Assembly (NCBI RefSeq): GCF_002952215.1
Contig: NZ_CP022600.1
Span: forward strand, 1,178,001 to 1,242,000
Reading direction: 5' to 3'
DNA: 64,000 nucleotides
DNA from: Porphyrobacter sp. HT-58-2
GTDB lineage: Bacteria; Pseudomonadota; Alphaproteobacteria; Sphingomonadales; Sphingomonadaceae
Part shown: one piece after another, positions 11,036-20,304 of the stretch
Layout: each line of letters opens with the position of its first letter
Position numbering within the stretch: position 1 is the first letter of the stretch
Translations under genes and position numbers: made by a program
Notes under the pieces: model-generated
Databases searched by the model: none
Told to the model about the DNA's origin: nothing
What the model saw: the letters and a program-made list of their open reading frames with translations, nothing else

Positions 11036-12310
11036 TTATCGCCTTGCGGTTAATACCGGGTTGATCTTGCTAGCCTCGTCCCGCGTCCCGCATTCGGCGA
11101 GCAGGCCGTCTATGGCCTTGGCCACGCCGAAAAACCCGGCCTTGGCATGCGGCCAGGTGGTGCGGTCGAGATCGCCGAGCAGGGTGACAACCCGCCCCTC
11201 GCCAACCAGCGGGGCCAGTTCGGGCCACAGCGCGTCGCGGGTCCAGCCGGTGGGGAGGTAGGGCACAGCGAGCCGCGTGATCCCCGCCTCAGCCAGCAGC
11301 GGGGCGAGCGGCGCGCCCTCGGCCCACACCGCCGCTGGGCACCCGAACGCCGCCGCGGCCTCGGCGTGGCCGCTGGCGAGGGCGTCCTCGGCAAAGCCTC
11401 GGGCGTGGAAGCCGAGCGTTCCGGGCGAGCGTGCCCCTGAGCGACCTGCGGCAATCACTAGCGCCGGGGCGGTGGGCAGGGCCAGCGGCGCGTGATGCGC
11501 CGCCTCGTCATGGAGCACCAGCGCGAAGGGTTTGGCCAGATCGGCATCGCGCACGGGCGCGGGCAGGTCGAGCTTCTGACGGCCATAGTCCTGCTGCTCG
11601 GTGAGCGGTTCAGCCTCATCCCCCGCGAGCCGCGCAGCGGCGAGCGCCCCCTCAGGGCGACCGGCAGTGTAGCGCGCGATATTGTCGGCGCGGGCAATGT
11701 AATGCTTGCCCTTGGTGTGCAGCCCCGCGACCCAGCGCCACGACAGCGTGTTCGAGGCGGCATCGGCGTCCATCAGGTGCCGAAGGAAGAAGTCCGCCCC
11801 CAGCCGCCAGTCAAGTTTCAGGGTGAAGATCCAGATGCTCGCAAACCACATGCGCGCATGATTATGGAGGTAGCCGGTTTCGGTCAGTTCGTGCACCCAG
11901 ACGTCAAAGGCTTCGATCCCGGTGCGGCCTTCGGTCGCCTTGGTATAGGCGGCCCGCAGCCCTGAATTGGCGTCGAGCGCTGCAAGCGCATTGTCTCTGC
12001 CGGTGCAGAAATCGTCCCAGATCGCCGGACGCTGTTCGAGATAGCCCTTGAAGTAGATCCGCCAGAACACTTCGGCGATGAACTTCTCGGCGCCCCGCGG
12101 GGAATGCTGTGACAGCACCGCATCCAGCACTTCCGTCTCGCTGATCAGGCCAGCATGGAGCCACGGCGAAAGCTGGCTGACATTGTTGCGCCCGTGGCCA
12201 TCGCCGGGGCCATTATCGGCATTGCGGGTGTCGGCATAACGGCGGCCGGCAGCGGGGAGAAACTGGGCAAGGCGATCAAGGCCGCGGGCACGGGTAGGGG
12301 TAAAGTCCAT
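11036..12310 (-). CDS. Photolyase/cryptochrome homologue with inverted domain order
   Basis: 424 aa. Residues about 1-215 match the FAD-binding domain of the photolyase/cryptochrome family: NVSQLSPWLHAG, FIAEVFWRIYFKGYLEQRP, TGYLHNHARMWFASIWIF, LDWRLGADFFLRHLMDAD and SNTLSWRWVAG. In ordinary photolyases an alpha/beta antenna domain of about 130-200 residues comes before this. Here the FAD domain begins at residue 1, and a Rossmann-like alpha/beta domain follows at about 245-424 (FALVLHDEAAHH..., VVTLLGDLDRTTWPHAKAGFFGVAKAIDGLL). The order is therefore permuted. Function in light-driven repair or signalling is inferred; the catalytic core looks intact. Confidence 0.85.
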   Translation of the reverse strand: MDFTPTRARGLDRLAQFLPAAGRRYADTRNADNGPGDGHGRNNVSQLSPWLHAGLISETEVLDAVLSQHSPRGAEKFIAEVFWRIYFKGYLEQRPAIWDDFCTGRDNALAALDANSGLRAAYTKATEGRTGIEAFDVWVHELTETGYLHNHARMWFASIWIFTLKLDWRLGADFFLRHLMDADAASNTLSWRWVAGLHTKGKHYIARADNIARYTAGRPEGALAAARLAGDEAEPLTEQQDYGRQKLDLPAPVRDADLAKPFALVLHDEAAHHAPLALPTAPALVIAAGRSGARSPGTLGFHARGFAEDALASGHAEAAAAFGCPAAVWAEGAPLAPLLAEAGITRLAVPYLPTGWTRDALWPELAPLVGEGRVVTLLGDLDRTTWPHAKAGFFGVAKAIDGLLAECGTRDEASKINPVLTARR

Positions 12311-12375
12311 GGCCGGGCAACCCCTTGGCGTGGGTCTGGTTCCGCCCTATCCTCAGATCTCAAGGAGACACGCCC

Positions 12376-12807
12376 ATGACCCGTCGCCCCACCATGATAC
12401 TCGCCGTGCTGCTGGCCGCTGCCGCCTGCACTCCCGCCCAGACCGACGGGATCGACCCCAAGGGCGAAACCTTCGATGCGGTGTTTGAGGATGATGTCAT
12501 CACGCTCACCGGTACCGAGCCTTTCTGGGGCCTCAAGATTGAGAACGGCGAGGGGTTGTGGACCACGCCTGAAAACCAGCCGGGTACGCGCTTTGCGCTG
12601 ACCCGCTTTGCCGGGAACAACGGGCTCGGCTATTCCGGCACACTCGAAGGCGAACCATTTACCGCCACTCTGACCCCGGGCGAGTGCAGCGACGGAATGA
12701 GCGATCGCAGTTTTCCCTTCGTCGCTACTATCGCTTTGGGCGGGGAGACTTTGAAGGGATGCGGCTATACTGAAAGCCAGCCGTTCACCGGCGATCCCGC
12801 GCCCTGA
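12376..12807 (+). CDS. Small lipoprotein of COG3650-like type
   Basis: 143 aa. Lipoprotein signal with AAAACTP near residue 18. The mature part has LTGTEPFWGLKIENGEG and later CSDGMSDRSFPFVATIALGGETLKGCGY, a pattern of the COG3650-type periplasmic proteins that share a fold with lysozyme inhibitors. Two Cys are spaced to form a disulfide. ATG 12376 follows AAGGAGAC. It is divergent from the photolyase homologue, and 24 bp ahead of the GFA gene. Confidence 0.8.
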   Translation: MTRRPTMILAVLLAAAACTPAQTDGIDPKGETFDAVFEDDVITLTGTEPFWGLKIENGEGLWTTPENQPGTRFALTRFAGNNGLGYSGTLEGEPFTATLTPGECSDGMSDRSFPFVATIALGGETLKGCGYTESQPFTGDPAP

Positions 12808-12831
12808 GGCGCTTCTACACAGGGGAAGATC

Positions 12832-13239
12832 ATGACGATCACCGGAGGCTGCCTGTGCGGCAAGGTGCGCTACACATGCGAAAGCGATCCGCTGCTGTGC
12901 GTCACCTGCCATTGCAAGAATTGTCAGCGCCAGGCAGGCAGCAGCCTGTCGGTGATCATCGGGGTGCCGGAAGGTGCAGTTGCCTTCGAAGGCGAGCTCA
13001 CGACCTATAACGACACCGGCGATAGCGGCGCGACTGTCAGGCGGCAGTTCTGCGGCACCTGCGGATCGCCGGTCTTTACCCGGGTCGAAAGCCCGCCGGG
13101 GATGATGTTCATCAAGGCCGGGACGCTGGACGACACCAGCATTCTGAAACCCGCTTTCCACTGCTATGCCAAGAGCAAGCAGGACTGGGTCGATCTCGGC
13201 AAAATCCCGGCCTTTGAAACTGTCCCCGAGGGCCTTTAG
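12832..13239 (+). CDS. GFA / CENP-V family zinc protein
   Basis: 135 aa. Typical glutathione-dependent formaldehyde-activating (GFA) fold with zinc ligands in GGCLCGKVRY (C8, C10), CHCKNCQRQ (C26, C28, C31) and FCGTCGSPVF. Founding members were proposed to aid glutathione-formaldehyde adduct formation; most members have unknown substrates. It overlaps the end of the convergent S41 protease gene by 4 bp. Confidence 0.92.
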   Translation: MTITGGCLCGKVRYTCESDPLLCVTCHCKNCQRQAGSSLSVIIGVPEGAVAFEGELTTYNDTGDSGATVRRQFCGTCGSPVFTRVESPPGMMFIKAGTLDDTSILKPAFHCYAKSKQDWVDLGKIPAFETVPEGL

Positions 13240-14711
13240 AACAGCCCCGGTAACTCGCGCTGGGCCGCGTTCGGCCGACGCGGCATCAGCGCTTCGCGCT
13301 CTGGCAGATCAAGGCCGATGCGTTCCCGCTGGGCCTCGTTCAGCCCGCCTGCGACATTATCTGTCCCGGCACCCGAGATCGGCGTGCACACCCGTCCGGC
13401 AAGGAAATCGAGCGCCGCAGCAATCGAGGCTTCGGCAGGATCGCCAAGCGGCCGGGTCAGGTCATCGCCTGCGCGGCAGGTGTTCGGCACAACGCTGGCA
13501 AGGCCGGTGTAGTACTCGCCCTGATTGTTGGCATTGACTGTCTGGAAGGCTACCGCCCGCACCCGCAGATCGCAGGCTGTCAGGTCAAAGCCCGCCTGGC
13601 CTACTGGCTTGCCGAAGGAATTGGCGCCTACCAGGGCGATGTTGTTGCCCAGATAGGGCAGCAGCGAATTGGTGACGAGTTCGCTCGCCGAGGCGCTTGC
13701 TCCGGTTGTAATCACGGCCACCTTGGTCGGCGCAATCGCATTGGGTTCGGACTGGAGGTTTCGGGTCTGGTTCTCACTCGCCTTGGATGGGCGCAGCACC
13801 GTCCGGCTCCACACTTGACCGACCCGGCCAGCGCCCATCAGGTCGCCCATTGTGTCGCCAACGCTCACCAGTCCGCCGCCGTTATAGCGGAAATCGATGA
13901 TCAGCTCGGTCACGCCTTGTGCAGCGAACTGGCCATAGGCGGCCCTCAACTGGTTGGCAGCATCCGCGATGATAAAGGTGCGAAGGTTGATATAGCCAAC
14001 CCGCCGCCCGCCATCGTTGAGAATAAGCGCGCCGTAACGATCCGACACCGGGTCGAGCGAAAACTCGGTCTTAGTGATATTGCGTTCAATGGTTGTGCCG
14101 TTCGGCTGAACGAAGCGCAGGACGCGAGATGTGCCGGCAGTCGAGGGGCCAAGGGCATTCGCGACTGCCTGCCCACCGCCGCTGGCAAACAGGCTTGAGA
14201 CTGTCTGAAGGGTGTTGCTGCTGGTGCCGATCGCGATGATCTCGCTCCCGCGGTCAAGCCCGGCGGCAAAGCCATTGGCGCTTTCGTAAGCCTCAGTCAC
14301 GAACAACCGCCCATTGGGCGTGTCGTAGAACAGGCGGATGCCGAAGCCGGCCGATGCGCCAGAATTGATCAAGGCGTTTTCTTCCGCGATCGAGTTCGCG
14401 AAGGTGAAGAAGCGGTCACGCCCGAGATTGCGGGCCGGGGCTACACGCGCATCGAGGTAACTTTGCAGATCGTTGAAGGCACCCGGATTGGCCGCAGCCA
14501 GCAGATCGGGAAAGAGGTACCATTCGTTGAGCACACCATCGGCGAAGTCCTGCTGAGCGCGCAGGCTGCATGCCGTGTTCGTCGGGGGCGGTGTCGGGGT
14601 GGGTGTCGGCGATCCGCCACCGAATGACGGGGGCGAGGATGATCCTCCGCCACCACATGCAACGAGGCTGACAGAAAGCAGAAGGCTCAGGACAGTGCGA
14701 CCGGTTTTCAT
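13236..14711 (-). CDS. S41 family C-terminal processing peptidase, lipoprotein
   Basis: 491 aa. Signal peptide with lipobox LVAC near residue 20, then a Gly/Ser/Pro/Thr-rich linker (about 21-48) that would hold the enzyme off the membrane. A PDZ-like segment lies around residues 120-200. The protease core shows ELIIDFRYNGGG and the nucleophile region TTGASASASELV, followed by GANSFGKPVGQAGF. Members cut C-terminal tails of periplasmic proteins. ATG 14711 is used because the upstream extension lacks a signal. Confidence 0.92.
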   Translation of the reverse strand: MKTGRTVLSLLLSVSLVACGGGGSSSPPSFGGGSPTPTPTPPPTNTACSLRAQQDFADGVLNEWYLFPDLLAAANPGAFNDLQSYLDARVAPARNLGRDRFFTFANSIAEENALINSGASAGFGIRLFYDTPNGRLFVTEAYESANGFAAGLDRGSEIIAIGTSSNTLQTVSSLFASGGGQAVANALGPSTAGTSRVLRFVQPNGTTIERNITKTEFSLDPVSDRYGALILNDGGRRVGYINLRTFIIADAANQLRAAYGQFAAQGVTELIIDFRYNGGGLVSVGDTMGDLMGAGRVGQVWSRTVLRPSKASENQTRNLQSEPNAIAPTKVAVITTGASASASELVTNSLLPYLGNNIALVGANSFGKPVGQAGFDLTACDLRVRAVAFQTVNANNQGEYYTGLASVVPNTCRAGDDLTRPLGDPAEASIAAALDFLAGRVCTPISGAGTDNVAGGLNEAQRERIGLDLPEREALMPRRPNAAQRELPGLF

Positions 14712-14944
14712 TGAAACAGCCAACTCCGGGATCAAGGGGGTGGGGGTTACTGGGAGACAGAGGATGCAATTACGCCGGAGCAAGAGCAAGCCACGCCCAT
14801 ATGAAAATCCGGCGAAATGCCGAAAAACGTGACCATTTTGCCTGCATTTGCTGGGTTTTCCTCAGAAACCGGCAAAAACTGCCTTGCCAAGGCTCGTCTA
14901 CGGCATCCGAACGCACTAGCACGGCATCAGGAACTGACAGAATC

Positions 14945-15535
14945 ATGACCGATTTTCCCGACTGGCTTGCACCCCAAGTGCCTGCGCCCGCGCGCCATCC
15001 TGGCCTCGCGATTGCGAAGCTGGGCTCAGCTCAGACGCTCGCGCGCGGCGGCTTTGCGCTGACCAGTCCGGCCTTCCGGGCAGGGGACGAGCTTGATGCC
15101 AGCTTCACCGCAACCGAGGAAGATGCCGTCGCGCCGCCGGTTGAATGGACCGCGCCGCCGCCGGGTTCGCAGGAACTGGTGCTGATTGTCGAGGACGCTT
15201 CGTCCAAAGGGGGCGAGCCCGCTTGTCATTGGCTCGTCTGGGGTCTGGCTGGCCAGCGCGGAAAGCTGCTCGAGGGGGAAACCCCGCCACGCACTGGGAA
15301 GAACGCGGTTGGCAATTCCGAATGGCTGTTGCCTGATCCGCCCGAAGGCGAGACGCGCCACTATCTCTTTCAACTTTTCGCCACCGACCTGCCGCTGGTG
15401 CTGATGCCCGGCGCGGGGAGGGCGGAACTGCTCGCATCATTGCAAGGGACGGTAACCGCCTGCGCAACGCTTCACGCCACCTTCACCGGAGGCGGAGAGG
15501 ATGATGATGCGGATTTTGACGACGACGATTTCTGA
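14945..15535 (+). CDS. YbhB/YbcL-type PEBP family protein
   Basis: 196 aa. Phosphatidylethanolamine-binding-protein fold: FALTSPAFRAGDELDASFTATEEDAVAPPVEWTAPPPGSQELVLIVED, then HWLVWGLAG and YLFQLFATD, as in YbhB/YbcL Raf-kinase-inhibitor-like proteins. No signal peptide, so cytosolic. The C-terminus is an unusual acidic tail (DDDADFDDDDF) beyond the fold. ATG 14945 is chosen; the longer frame upstream lacks a ribosome site. Ligand unknown. Confidence 0.9.
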   Translation: MTDFPDWLAPQVPAPARHPGLAIAKLGSAQTLARGGFALTSPAFRAGDELDASFTATEEDAVAPPVEWTAPPPGSQELVLIVEDASSKGGEPACHWLVWGLAGQRGKLLEGETPPRTGKNAVGNSEWLLPDPPEGETRHYLFQLFATDLPLVLMPGAGRAELLASLQGTVTACATLHATFTGGGEDDDADFDDDDF

Positions 15536-15566
15536 TTAACCTGCCACTTACATAAGGGAGTTGATG

Positions 15567-15818
15567 ATGGCTGGCACGACCAACGCACTGCAGAAGCCGG
15601 TGACGCTTTCGGGTGAACTCGAAGCGCTGATCGGCAAGGGCCCGATGACCCGCGCTCAGGTTACCTCGAAGGTGTGGGAATATATCAAGGCCAACGGTCT
15701 TCAGGACACCAAGGACAAGCGTCAGATCAATCCCGATGCCAAGCTCGGCGCGGTGATCGGCAAGGACCAAATCTCGATGTTCAAGATGACCGCTGCGGTC
15801 TCGAAGCACCTGAGCTGA
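15567..15818 (+). CDS. SWIB/MDM2 domain protein
   Basis: 83 aa, almost entirely one SWIB domain: KPVTLSGELEALIGKGPMTRAQVTSKVWEYIKANGLQDTKDKRQINPDAKL. The domain is typical of eukaryotic chromatin-remodelling subunits and of some bacteria, including chlamydiae and alphaproteobacteria, where a DNA or nucleoid role is presumed. AAGGGAG (15554-15560) favours ATG 15567; ATG 15564 is also possible. A strong terminator follows at 15856. Confidence 0.93.
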   Translation: MAGTTNALQKPVTLSGELEALIGKGPMTRAQVTSKVWEYIKANGLQDTKDKRQINPDAKLGAVIGKDQISMFKMTAAVSKHLS

Positions 15819-15855
15819 TCCTGACGCCCCGCAAATCCGCGGGATGACAGACAAG

Positions 15856-15890
15856 CGGCGCGCGGCCCTTCAGGGTTCGCGCGCCGTTTT
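15856..15890. terminator. Bidirectional intrinsic terminator
   Basis: Perfect 9-bp stem CGGCGCGCG (15856-15864) with CGCGCGCCG (15878-15886), then TTTT. It ends the SWIB transcript. On the other strand it overlaps the last codons of the DoxX gene. Confidence 0.85.
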
Positions 15891-16250
15891 GTTGTCACGA
15901 CTCACCCACCACGCCAGCCAGATGATGGCGGGCTGGGCGAACATGCGCGGGACGTGATAGGCAAGTCCAAGGCCGCCGTCGGCCCGCGCCAAGTCGAGCA
16001 TGAAGTGGTTGATGTTGGCAGGCCAGACGCACAGCGCATAAAGCGCCAGCCCCCAGCCAGCCGCGCGGCGCAAAGGCGGCGAGAAAGGCTGGACAAGGCC
16101 GATCGCCCCGAAGATTTCCGCCACGCCGGTCCCCAACACCACCGCTTCAGGCGCAGGCACCCAACCCGGCATGATCGCCAGGAACGGGGCGGGCTCCAGC
16201 AGGTGGATCACCCCTGCCAGCAGATAGAACGCGGCGAGCAGCCAACGCAT
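15870..16250 (-). CDS. DoxX family inner-membrane protein
   Basis: 126 aa with four hydrophobic segments (about 2-18, 38-56, 65-82, 100-118). Composition and the start RWLLAAFYLLAGVIHL match small DoxX-like proteins, whose role is not settled (some associate with redox or organosulfur metabolism). ATG 16250 is chosen; an upstream extension in frame lacks hydrophobic or ribosome-site support. It follows the cupin gene by 11 bp, so the two form one unit. Confidence 0.82.
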   Translation of the reverse strand: MRWLLAAFYLLAGVIHLLEPAPFLAIMPGWVPAPEAVVLGTGVAEIFGAIGLVQPFSPPLRRAAGWGLALYALCVWPANINHFMLDLARADGGLGLAYHVPRMFAQPAIIWLAWWVSRDNKTAREP

Positions 16251-16261
16251 GACACACTTGG

Positions 16262-16723
16262 TCACGCACCCGGTTCCCATCCCGGCGGAGCCAGCGTGAA
16301 GCCGGAAAAATCGAACCCCGGCACGACCACACACGAGACGATGCTGTAACCATGGCGCGGCTTCCCAAAGGCGCGCGCGGCCTGCCACGCGTCCGGTGCG
16401 ACGAGACCCTGCAATTGCTGCCCGGCGCTGATATCGGCACCAAGGATAATCGAGCGCGCCGAGGCATAGTCGTTTTCGGCAAGGCGCAGTTCAAGCGGAT
16501 CGCCTGCCTGCCACAGCCACAGCTCGGTCGCATCGACCTTGTGCCAGTGTGAGGCCTCACCAGCGCGCAGCAGGAAGATGATCGCGGTGCCGCTCGCTCG
16601 CCCATCCGGGCCGGGCGGGCCGCGCCATGTCTCGCGATACCAGCCGCCCTCGGGATGGGCAGCCAGGCCCAATTGTTCGATCAGCCTGGCCGCGCTATCC
16701 ATGTCGTGATCCTTGCCTGACAT
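16262..16723 (-). CDS. DUF985 cupin protein
   Basis: 153 aa. The family start [17 protein letters not shown] and the cupin motifs [18 protein letters not shown] and [15 protein letters not shown] identify a DUF985 cupin. Metal-binding histidines are visible in SHWHK. Substrate unknown. The ATG at 16723 gives the full family N-terminus. An in-frame ATG seven codons downstream is an alternative. Confidence 0.92.
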   Translation of the reverse strand: MSGKDHDMDSAARLIEQLGLAAHPEGGWYRETWRGPPGPDGRASGTAIIFLLRAGEASHWHKVDATELWLWQAGDPLELRLAENDYASARSIILGADISAGQQLQGLVAPDAWQAARAFGKPRHGYSIVSCVVVPGFDFSGFTLAPPGWEPGA

Positions 16724-16768
16724 TTCTTTCCCGCCCGTCCGGGCGCTCTAGCTTCGGGAGCTTCCTTG

Positions 16769-18064
16769 ATGCAACTCTCCGCCACCTCCCGCCTTGCTCT
16801 TGTTGCAGCAATGCTGATGGCCAGCCCGCTCGCCGCGCAGGATGCGCCGGTCGATGCTGCCACCGCGACCGCCAATGCTGCGCTGGAAGCAGCCCCGGTG
16901 TTCGACGGCCATAATGACATCCCCAACCAACTGCGTGATCGCCGGGCGAACCAGATCAACAGCTTCGATTTCGAGGACACCACCGACACTGGCGAAGACC
17001 ATTCCCAGGGCCGCGCGCTGCATACCGATCTGGCGCGCCTGAAAGAGGGCAAGGTCGGGGCGCAGTTCTGGTCTGTCTACGTCCCCTCCAACCCGGATGA
17101 GGCGGAGGCGGTACAGGAGGTGATCGAGCAGATCGACGTCACCAAGCGCCTGATCGCGCGCTATCCGCAAGCCTTGCGCTTTGCCACCACTGCCGACGAG
17201 GTGGAGCGGGCCATGGCCAACGGCAGGGTCGCGTCATTATTGGGGATGGAGGGCGGCCATTCGATCGGATCGAGCCTTGCCGTGCTGCGCCAGCTCCACG
17301 CGCTGGGCGCGCGCTACATGACGCTGACCCACAACAGCAACACGCCCTGGGCGGATGCCGCGACCGATACGCCGGTGCATGACGGGCTGAGCGAATTCGG
17401 CAAGGATGTGGTGCGCGAGATGAATCGGCTGGGGATGCTGGTGGATCTCAGCCATGTCAGCGAGGCGACGATGATCGATGCGCTCGACGTGGCCAAGGCA
17501 CCAGTGATCTTCAGCCATTCGGGCGCGCGGGCGATCAACGGCCATGCGCGCAACGTGCCGGACAGCGTGTTGCGGCGCCTGCCCTATAATGGCGGTATCG
17601 TAATGGTTGTGGCTCTCCCGCGCTTCATCAACGAGGAACTTCGCCAGTGGGGCGCGCAGCGGGATGCCGAAGCGGCGCGGCTGAAGGCGCTGTGGCTTGG
17701 TCAGCCAGCCAAGGTCGCCGAAGGCTTGGCGGTGTGGGACAAGGCCAATCCCGAACCCAAGAGCACCATTGCCCATATGGCCGATCACATCGATCACATC
17801 CGCGAAGTCGCCGGTGTGGAGTCGATTGGGATTGGCGGCGACTTCGACGGGATGCCGAGTGGGCCGATCGGGTTTGAGGACGTGCGCGGCTACCCGCTGC
17901 TATTTGCAGAACTCGCACGGCGTGGTTACTCGCAGGCGGAATTGGAAATGATCGCCAGCCGCAACATCCTGCGGGTGATGCGCGCCGCTGAAGCCTATGC
18001 GGCCAGCGTTGCGGATCAGCCGCCCATCGAAACGCTCATCAATCCGCCTGCCGGTGCGGAGTGA
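16769..18064 (+). CDS. Exported membrane-type dipeptidase (peptidase M19)
   Basis: 431 aa. Signal peptide at about 1-24 (ends SPLAAQ). Renal-dipeptidase zinc motifs are complete: FDGHND (H48, D50), LGMEGGHS (Glu bridging ligand), [17 protein letters not shown] and FSHSGARAI, plus [11 protein letters not shown]. These enzymes hydrolyse dipeptides, including D-amino-acid dipeptides, in the periplasm. ATG 16769 is used; the open frame begins one codon earlier at TTG. Its end faces a small membrane protein gene on the other strand. Confidence 0.95.
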   Translation: MQLSATSRLALVAAMLMASPLAAQDAPVDAATATANAALEAAPVFDGHNDIPNQLRDRRANQINSFDFEDTTDTGEDHSQGRALHTDLARLKEGKVGAQFWSVYVPSNPDEAEAVQEVIEQIDVTKRLIARYPQALRFATTADEVERAMANGRVASLLGMEGGHSIGSSLAVLRQLHALGARYMTLTHNSNTPWADAATDTPVHDGLSEFGKDVVREMNRLGMLVDLSHVSEATMIDALDVAKAPVIFSHSGARAINGHARNVPDSVLRRLPYNGGIVMVVALPRFINEELRQWGAQRDAEAARLKALWLGQPAKVAEGLAVWDKANPEPKSTIAHMADHIDHIREVAGVESIGIGGDFDGMPSGPIGFEDVRGYPLLFAELARRGYSQAELEMIASRNILRVMRAAEAYAASVADQPPIETLINPPAGAE

Positions 18065-18226
18065 TCAATGCGCCGCCCGAGCGAGAGCCGGGATGATCCA
18101 CACGAGGCTCATCGCCACCACCGCAAAGCCGAGGCTGAAGCCCAGCACATAACGCAGCCCGGTATTGCTGACTGCACCGCGCGCTGCTTCGTCGTGGATG
18201 CGGATGGTGTCGTTGTTTTCGGCCAT
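18065..18226 (-). CDS. 53-aa single-pass membrane protein
   Basis: Short ORF translated here: MAENNDTIRIHDEAARGAVS at the start, then a hydrophobic helix from about residue 26 to 48 (YVLGFSLGFAVVAMSLVWII) and a short Ala/Arg end. A GGGAGAG ribosome site lies 7 nt before the ATG. The hydrophilic N-terminus and one helix suggest an inner-membrane peptide. The near-perfect palindrome at 18246-18282 is directly upstream, so expression seems controlled. Function unknown. Confidence 0.6.
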   Translation of the reverse strand: MAENNDTIRIHDEAARGAVSNTGLRYVLGFSLGFAVVAMSLVWIIPALARAAH

Positions 18227-18245
18227 TATCGCTCTCCCCTGTTCT

Positions 18246-18282
18246 GATTGACGCTACGGAAAGATGTTCCGTAACGTCAATC
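18246..18282 (-). promoter_or_regulatory. Operator-like 16-bp inverted repeat
   Basis: GATTGACGCTACGGAA (18246-18261), spacer AGATG, TTCCGTAACGTCAATC (18267-18282): 15 of 16 positions pair. It sits 20 bp upstream of the 53-aa gene and 38 bp past dapD. No T-tract follows on the minus strand, so a TetR- or MerR-type operator fits better than a terminator. The 11-mer TGACGCTACGG recurs at 24550. Confidence 0.6.
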
Positions 18283-18319
18283 AACAGTCAAGAGCCTGGA
18301 ATGTTCCGAAAAGTGCCAA

Positions 18320-19156
18320 TCAGTCGCGCAGCAGTTCGTTGATGCCGGTCTTGGAACGGGTTTGGGCGTCCACTGTCTTGACGATCACCGCGCAGTAGAG
18401 GCTGGGGCCGGGGCTACCGTCAGGCAGGGGCTTGCCGGGCATCGATCCGGGGACGACCACCGCATAGGGCGGCACTTCGCCCATGTGGACCTTGCCGGTG
18501 GCGCGATCGACGATCTTGGTCGATGCGCCGAGATAGACCCCCATCGAAAGCACCGCGCCTTCGCCCACGCGCACGCCTTCTGCCACTTCAGCGCGCGCGC
18601 CGATGAAGGCGTTGTCGCCGATGATGACCGGCTCGGCCTGAAGTGGTTCGAGCACCCCGCCGATTCCTGCGCCGCCCGAGATATGGACGTTGGCGCCGAT
18701 CTGTGCGCAGGACCCGACTGTTGCCCAAGTGTCGATCATGGTGTTCTCGCCGACATAGGCGCCGATATTGACGAAGCTTGGCATCAGCACTGCGCCCTTG
18801 CCGATGAAGCTGCCGCGCCGCACCACCGCGCCGGGGACAACCCGGAACCCGCCCTCGCGGAAGCGGCTTTCGCCCCAGCCCGCGAACTTAAGCGGCACCT
18901 TGTCGAAGGCGGATTCGCCGGCCGCGCCATGTTCCATCACGCGGTTGTCATTAAGGCGGAAGCTCAGCAGCACTGCCTTCTTGAGCCACTGGTTGACAGT
19001 CCAGCCACCATTGCCGTCCGGCTGGGCTACGCGCGCTTCGCCGCTGTCGAGCAGGGCAAGGGCGTCGGCGACGGCATGGCGAACCTCGTGACCAGGGCTC
19101 ACGTCCGCGCGGTTTTCCCAGGCGGCTTCGATGGCGGCGATCAGCTTGTCACTCAT
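18320..19156 (-). CDS. dapD: Tetrahydrodipicolinate N-succinyltransferase
   Basis: 278 aa, the family's usual size. It succinylates tetrahydrodipicolinate in the lysine and meso-diaminopimelate pathway, feeding peptidoglycan. The left-handed beta-helix with hexapeptide repeats is visible (about 100-230), with [26 protein letters not shown] and [13 protein letters not shown]. The N-terminal domain has [14 protein letters not shown]. It is followed on the same strand by the small membrane gene. Confidence 0.98.
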   Translation of the reverse strand: MSDKLIAAIEAAWENRADVSPGHEVRHAVADALALLDSGEARVAQPDGNGGWTVNQWLKKAVLLSFRLNDNRVMEHGAAGESAFDKVPLKFAGWGESRFREGGFRVVPGAVVRRGSFIGKGAVLMPSFVNIGAYVGENTMIDTWATVGSCAQIGANVHISGGAGIGGVLEPLQAEPVIIGDNAFIGARAEVAEGVRVGEGAVLSMGVYLGASTKIVDRATGKVHMGEVPPYAVVVPGSMPGKPLPDGSPGPSLYCAVIVKTVDAQTRSKTGINELLRD

Positions 19157-19221
19157 GCAGGTTCTCCGGCGGGCAGTGTTTGCCTCGCGCGCCTAGCGGT
19201 GACGGGAGAAGACGGCAAGCG

Positions 19222-20304
19222 TTACGCGGGCATTCCTGCAGCGAGAGCGAATTGGTGGGCCCGCTCCGCCAAGGGCCGCACGCGTTCGCTCATCGCCTGA
19301 GCATGGGCGCTGGAGGCCGTCCCGTCGATAACCCGCTTCTTGATGCCCTGCATGATGCCCGCGAGGCGGAACAGGTTATAGGCGAAATACCAGTCCATCG
19401 GCGGGACGGGGTAGCCGGTGCGCGCCACGTAACGCGCCACCGCTTCCTCGACGCTGGGGATGCCGAGCGCCGCCAGATCGAGGCCCATCAGCCCCGCGCG
19501 CCCGTCGGCGGGCTGGAACCAGTTGAGCATCAGGTAGCTGAAATCGGCAATCGGATCGCCCAGCGTCGACAGCTCCCAGTCCAGCACCGCGATGATGCGC
19601 GGTTCGGTCTTGTGGAAGATGACGTTGTCGAGCCGGTAGTCGCCATGCACCACGCTTGATCCGTGCTGCGGCGGAATGGTCTGCGGCAGCCATGCGATCA
19701 GCGCTTCCATCTCCGGCATGTGTTCCGTTTCGGAGAGCTTGTACTGCTTGGTCCAGCGGGCGATCTGGCGCGCGCAGTAATCATTGGGTTTGCCGAATTC
19801 GCCCATGCCGATCGCCTGCGGATCGTTGAGGTGCAGGTCGGCCATGGTGTCGATCAGCGCATGATAATGGGCGCGGCGTTCCTCCGGCGAGAGGCCGGGC
19901 AGGGCACCGTTCCACAGAGAGCGTCCATCGGCCAGGCTCATTACGAAGAACTTGGAGCCGAGAACTTCCGGATCTTCGCACAAGCCGAACGTGCGAGGAA
20001 CCGGGAAGCCGGTAGGGTAAAGACCTGACATTGCTGCATATTCTCGGTCAACCGCGTGGGCCGAGGGCAGTAACTTCCCGAAGGGCTGGCGGCGCAGCAC
20101 GTAAGATGCGCCCGGCGTGTCGATCCGGTAGGTCGGGTTCGACTGGCCGCCCTTGAACTTGGTGTAGCTGATCGGCCCGGCGAAGCCTTCGACATTGGCC
20201 TCGAACCAAGCGGTCAGCGCGGCAAGGTCGAGCGCGTCCTTCTCGGTCACTTCGACCGTGCCAACCATTTCCTTGTCGAAATCGATGTTATTCGTTTCTG
20301 GCAT
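19222..20304 (-). CDS. APH-family phosphotransferase (ACAD10/11-kinase-like)
   Basis: 360 aa. Aminoglycoside-phosphotransferase fold: KFKGGQSNPTYRI for nucleotide binding, VVHGDYRLDNVIFH catalytic loop (D in HGDYRLDN), and AVLDWELSTLGDPIADF. This subgroup resembles the kinase half of human ACAD10/11, which phosphorylates hydroxy-acyl groups so that a partner acyl-CoA dehydrogenase-like half can act. An acyl-CoA dehydrogenase gene is two genes upstream, which supports that reading. Its start overlaps the stop of the alcohol dehydrogenase gene by one base (TAATG). Confidence 0.92.
   Translation of the reverse strand: MPETNNIDFDKEMVGTVEVTEKDALDLAALTAWFEANVEGFAGPISYTKFKGGQSNPTYRIDTPGASYVLRRQPFGKLLPSAHAVDREYAAMSGLYPTGFPVPRTFGLCEDPEVLGSKFFVMSLADGRSLWNGALPGLSPEERRAHYHALIDTMADLHLNDPQAIGMGEFGKPNDYCARQIARWTKQYKLSETEHMPEMEALIAWLPQTIPPQHGSSVVHGDYRLDNVIFHKTEPRIIAVLDWELSTLGDPIADFSYLMLNWFQPADGRAGLMGLDLAALGIPSVEEAVARYVARTGYPVPPMDWYFAYNLFRLAGIMQGIKKRVIDGTASSAHAQAMSERVRPLAERAHQFALAAGMPA

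Noticed and set aside
18246..18282. Palindrome as a dapD terminator
   Set aside because: No T-tract on the minus strand; position favours an operator for the 53-aa gene.
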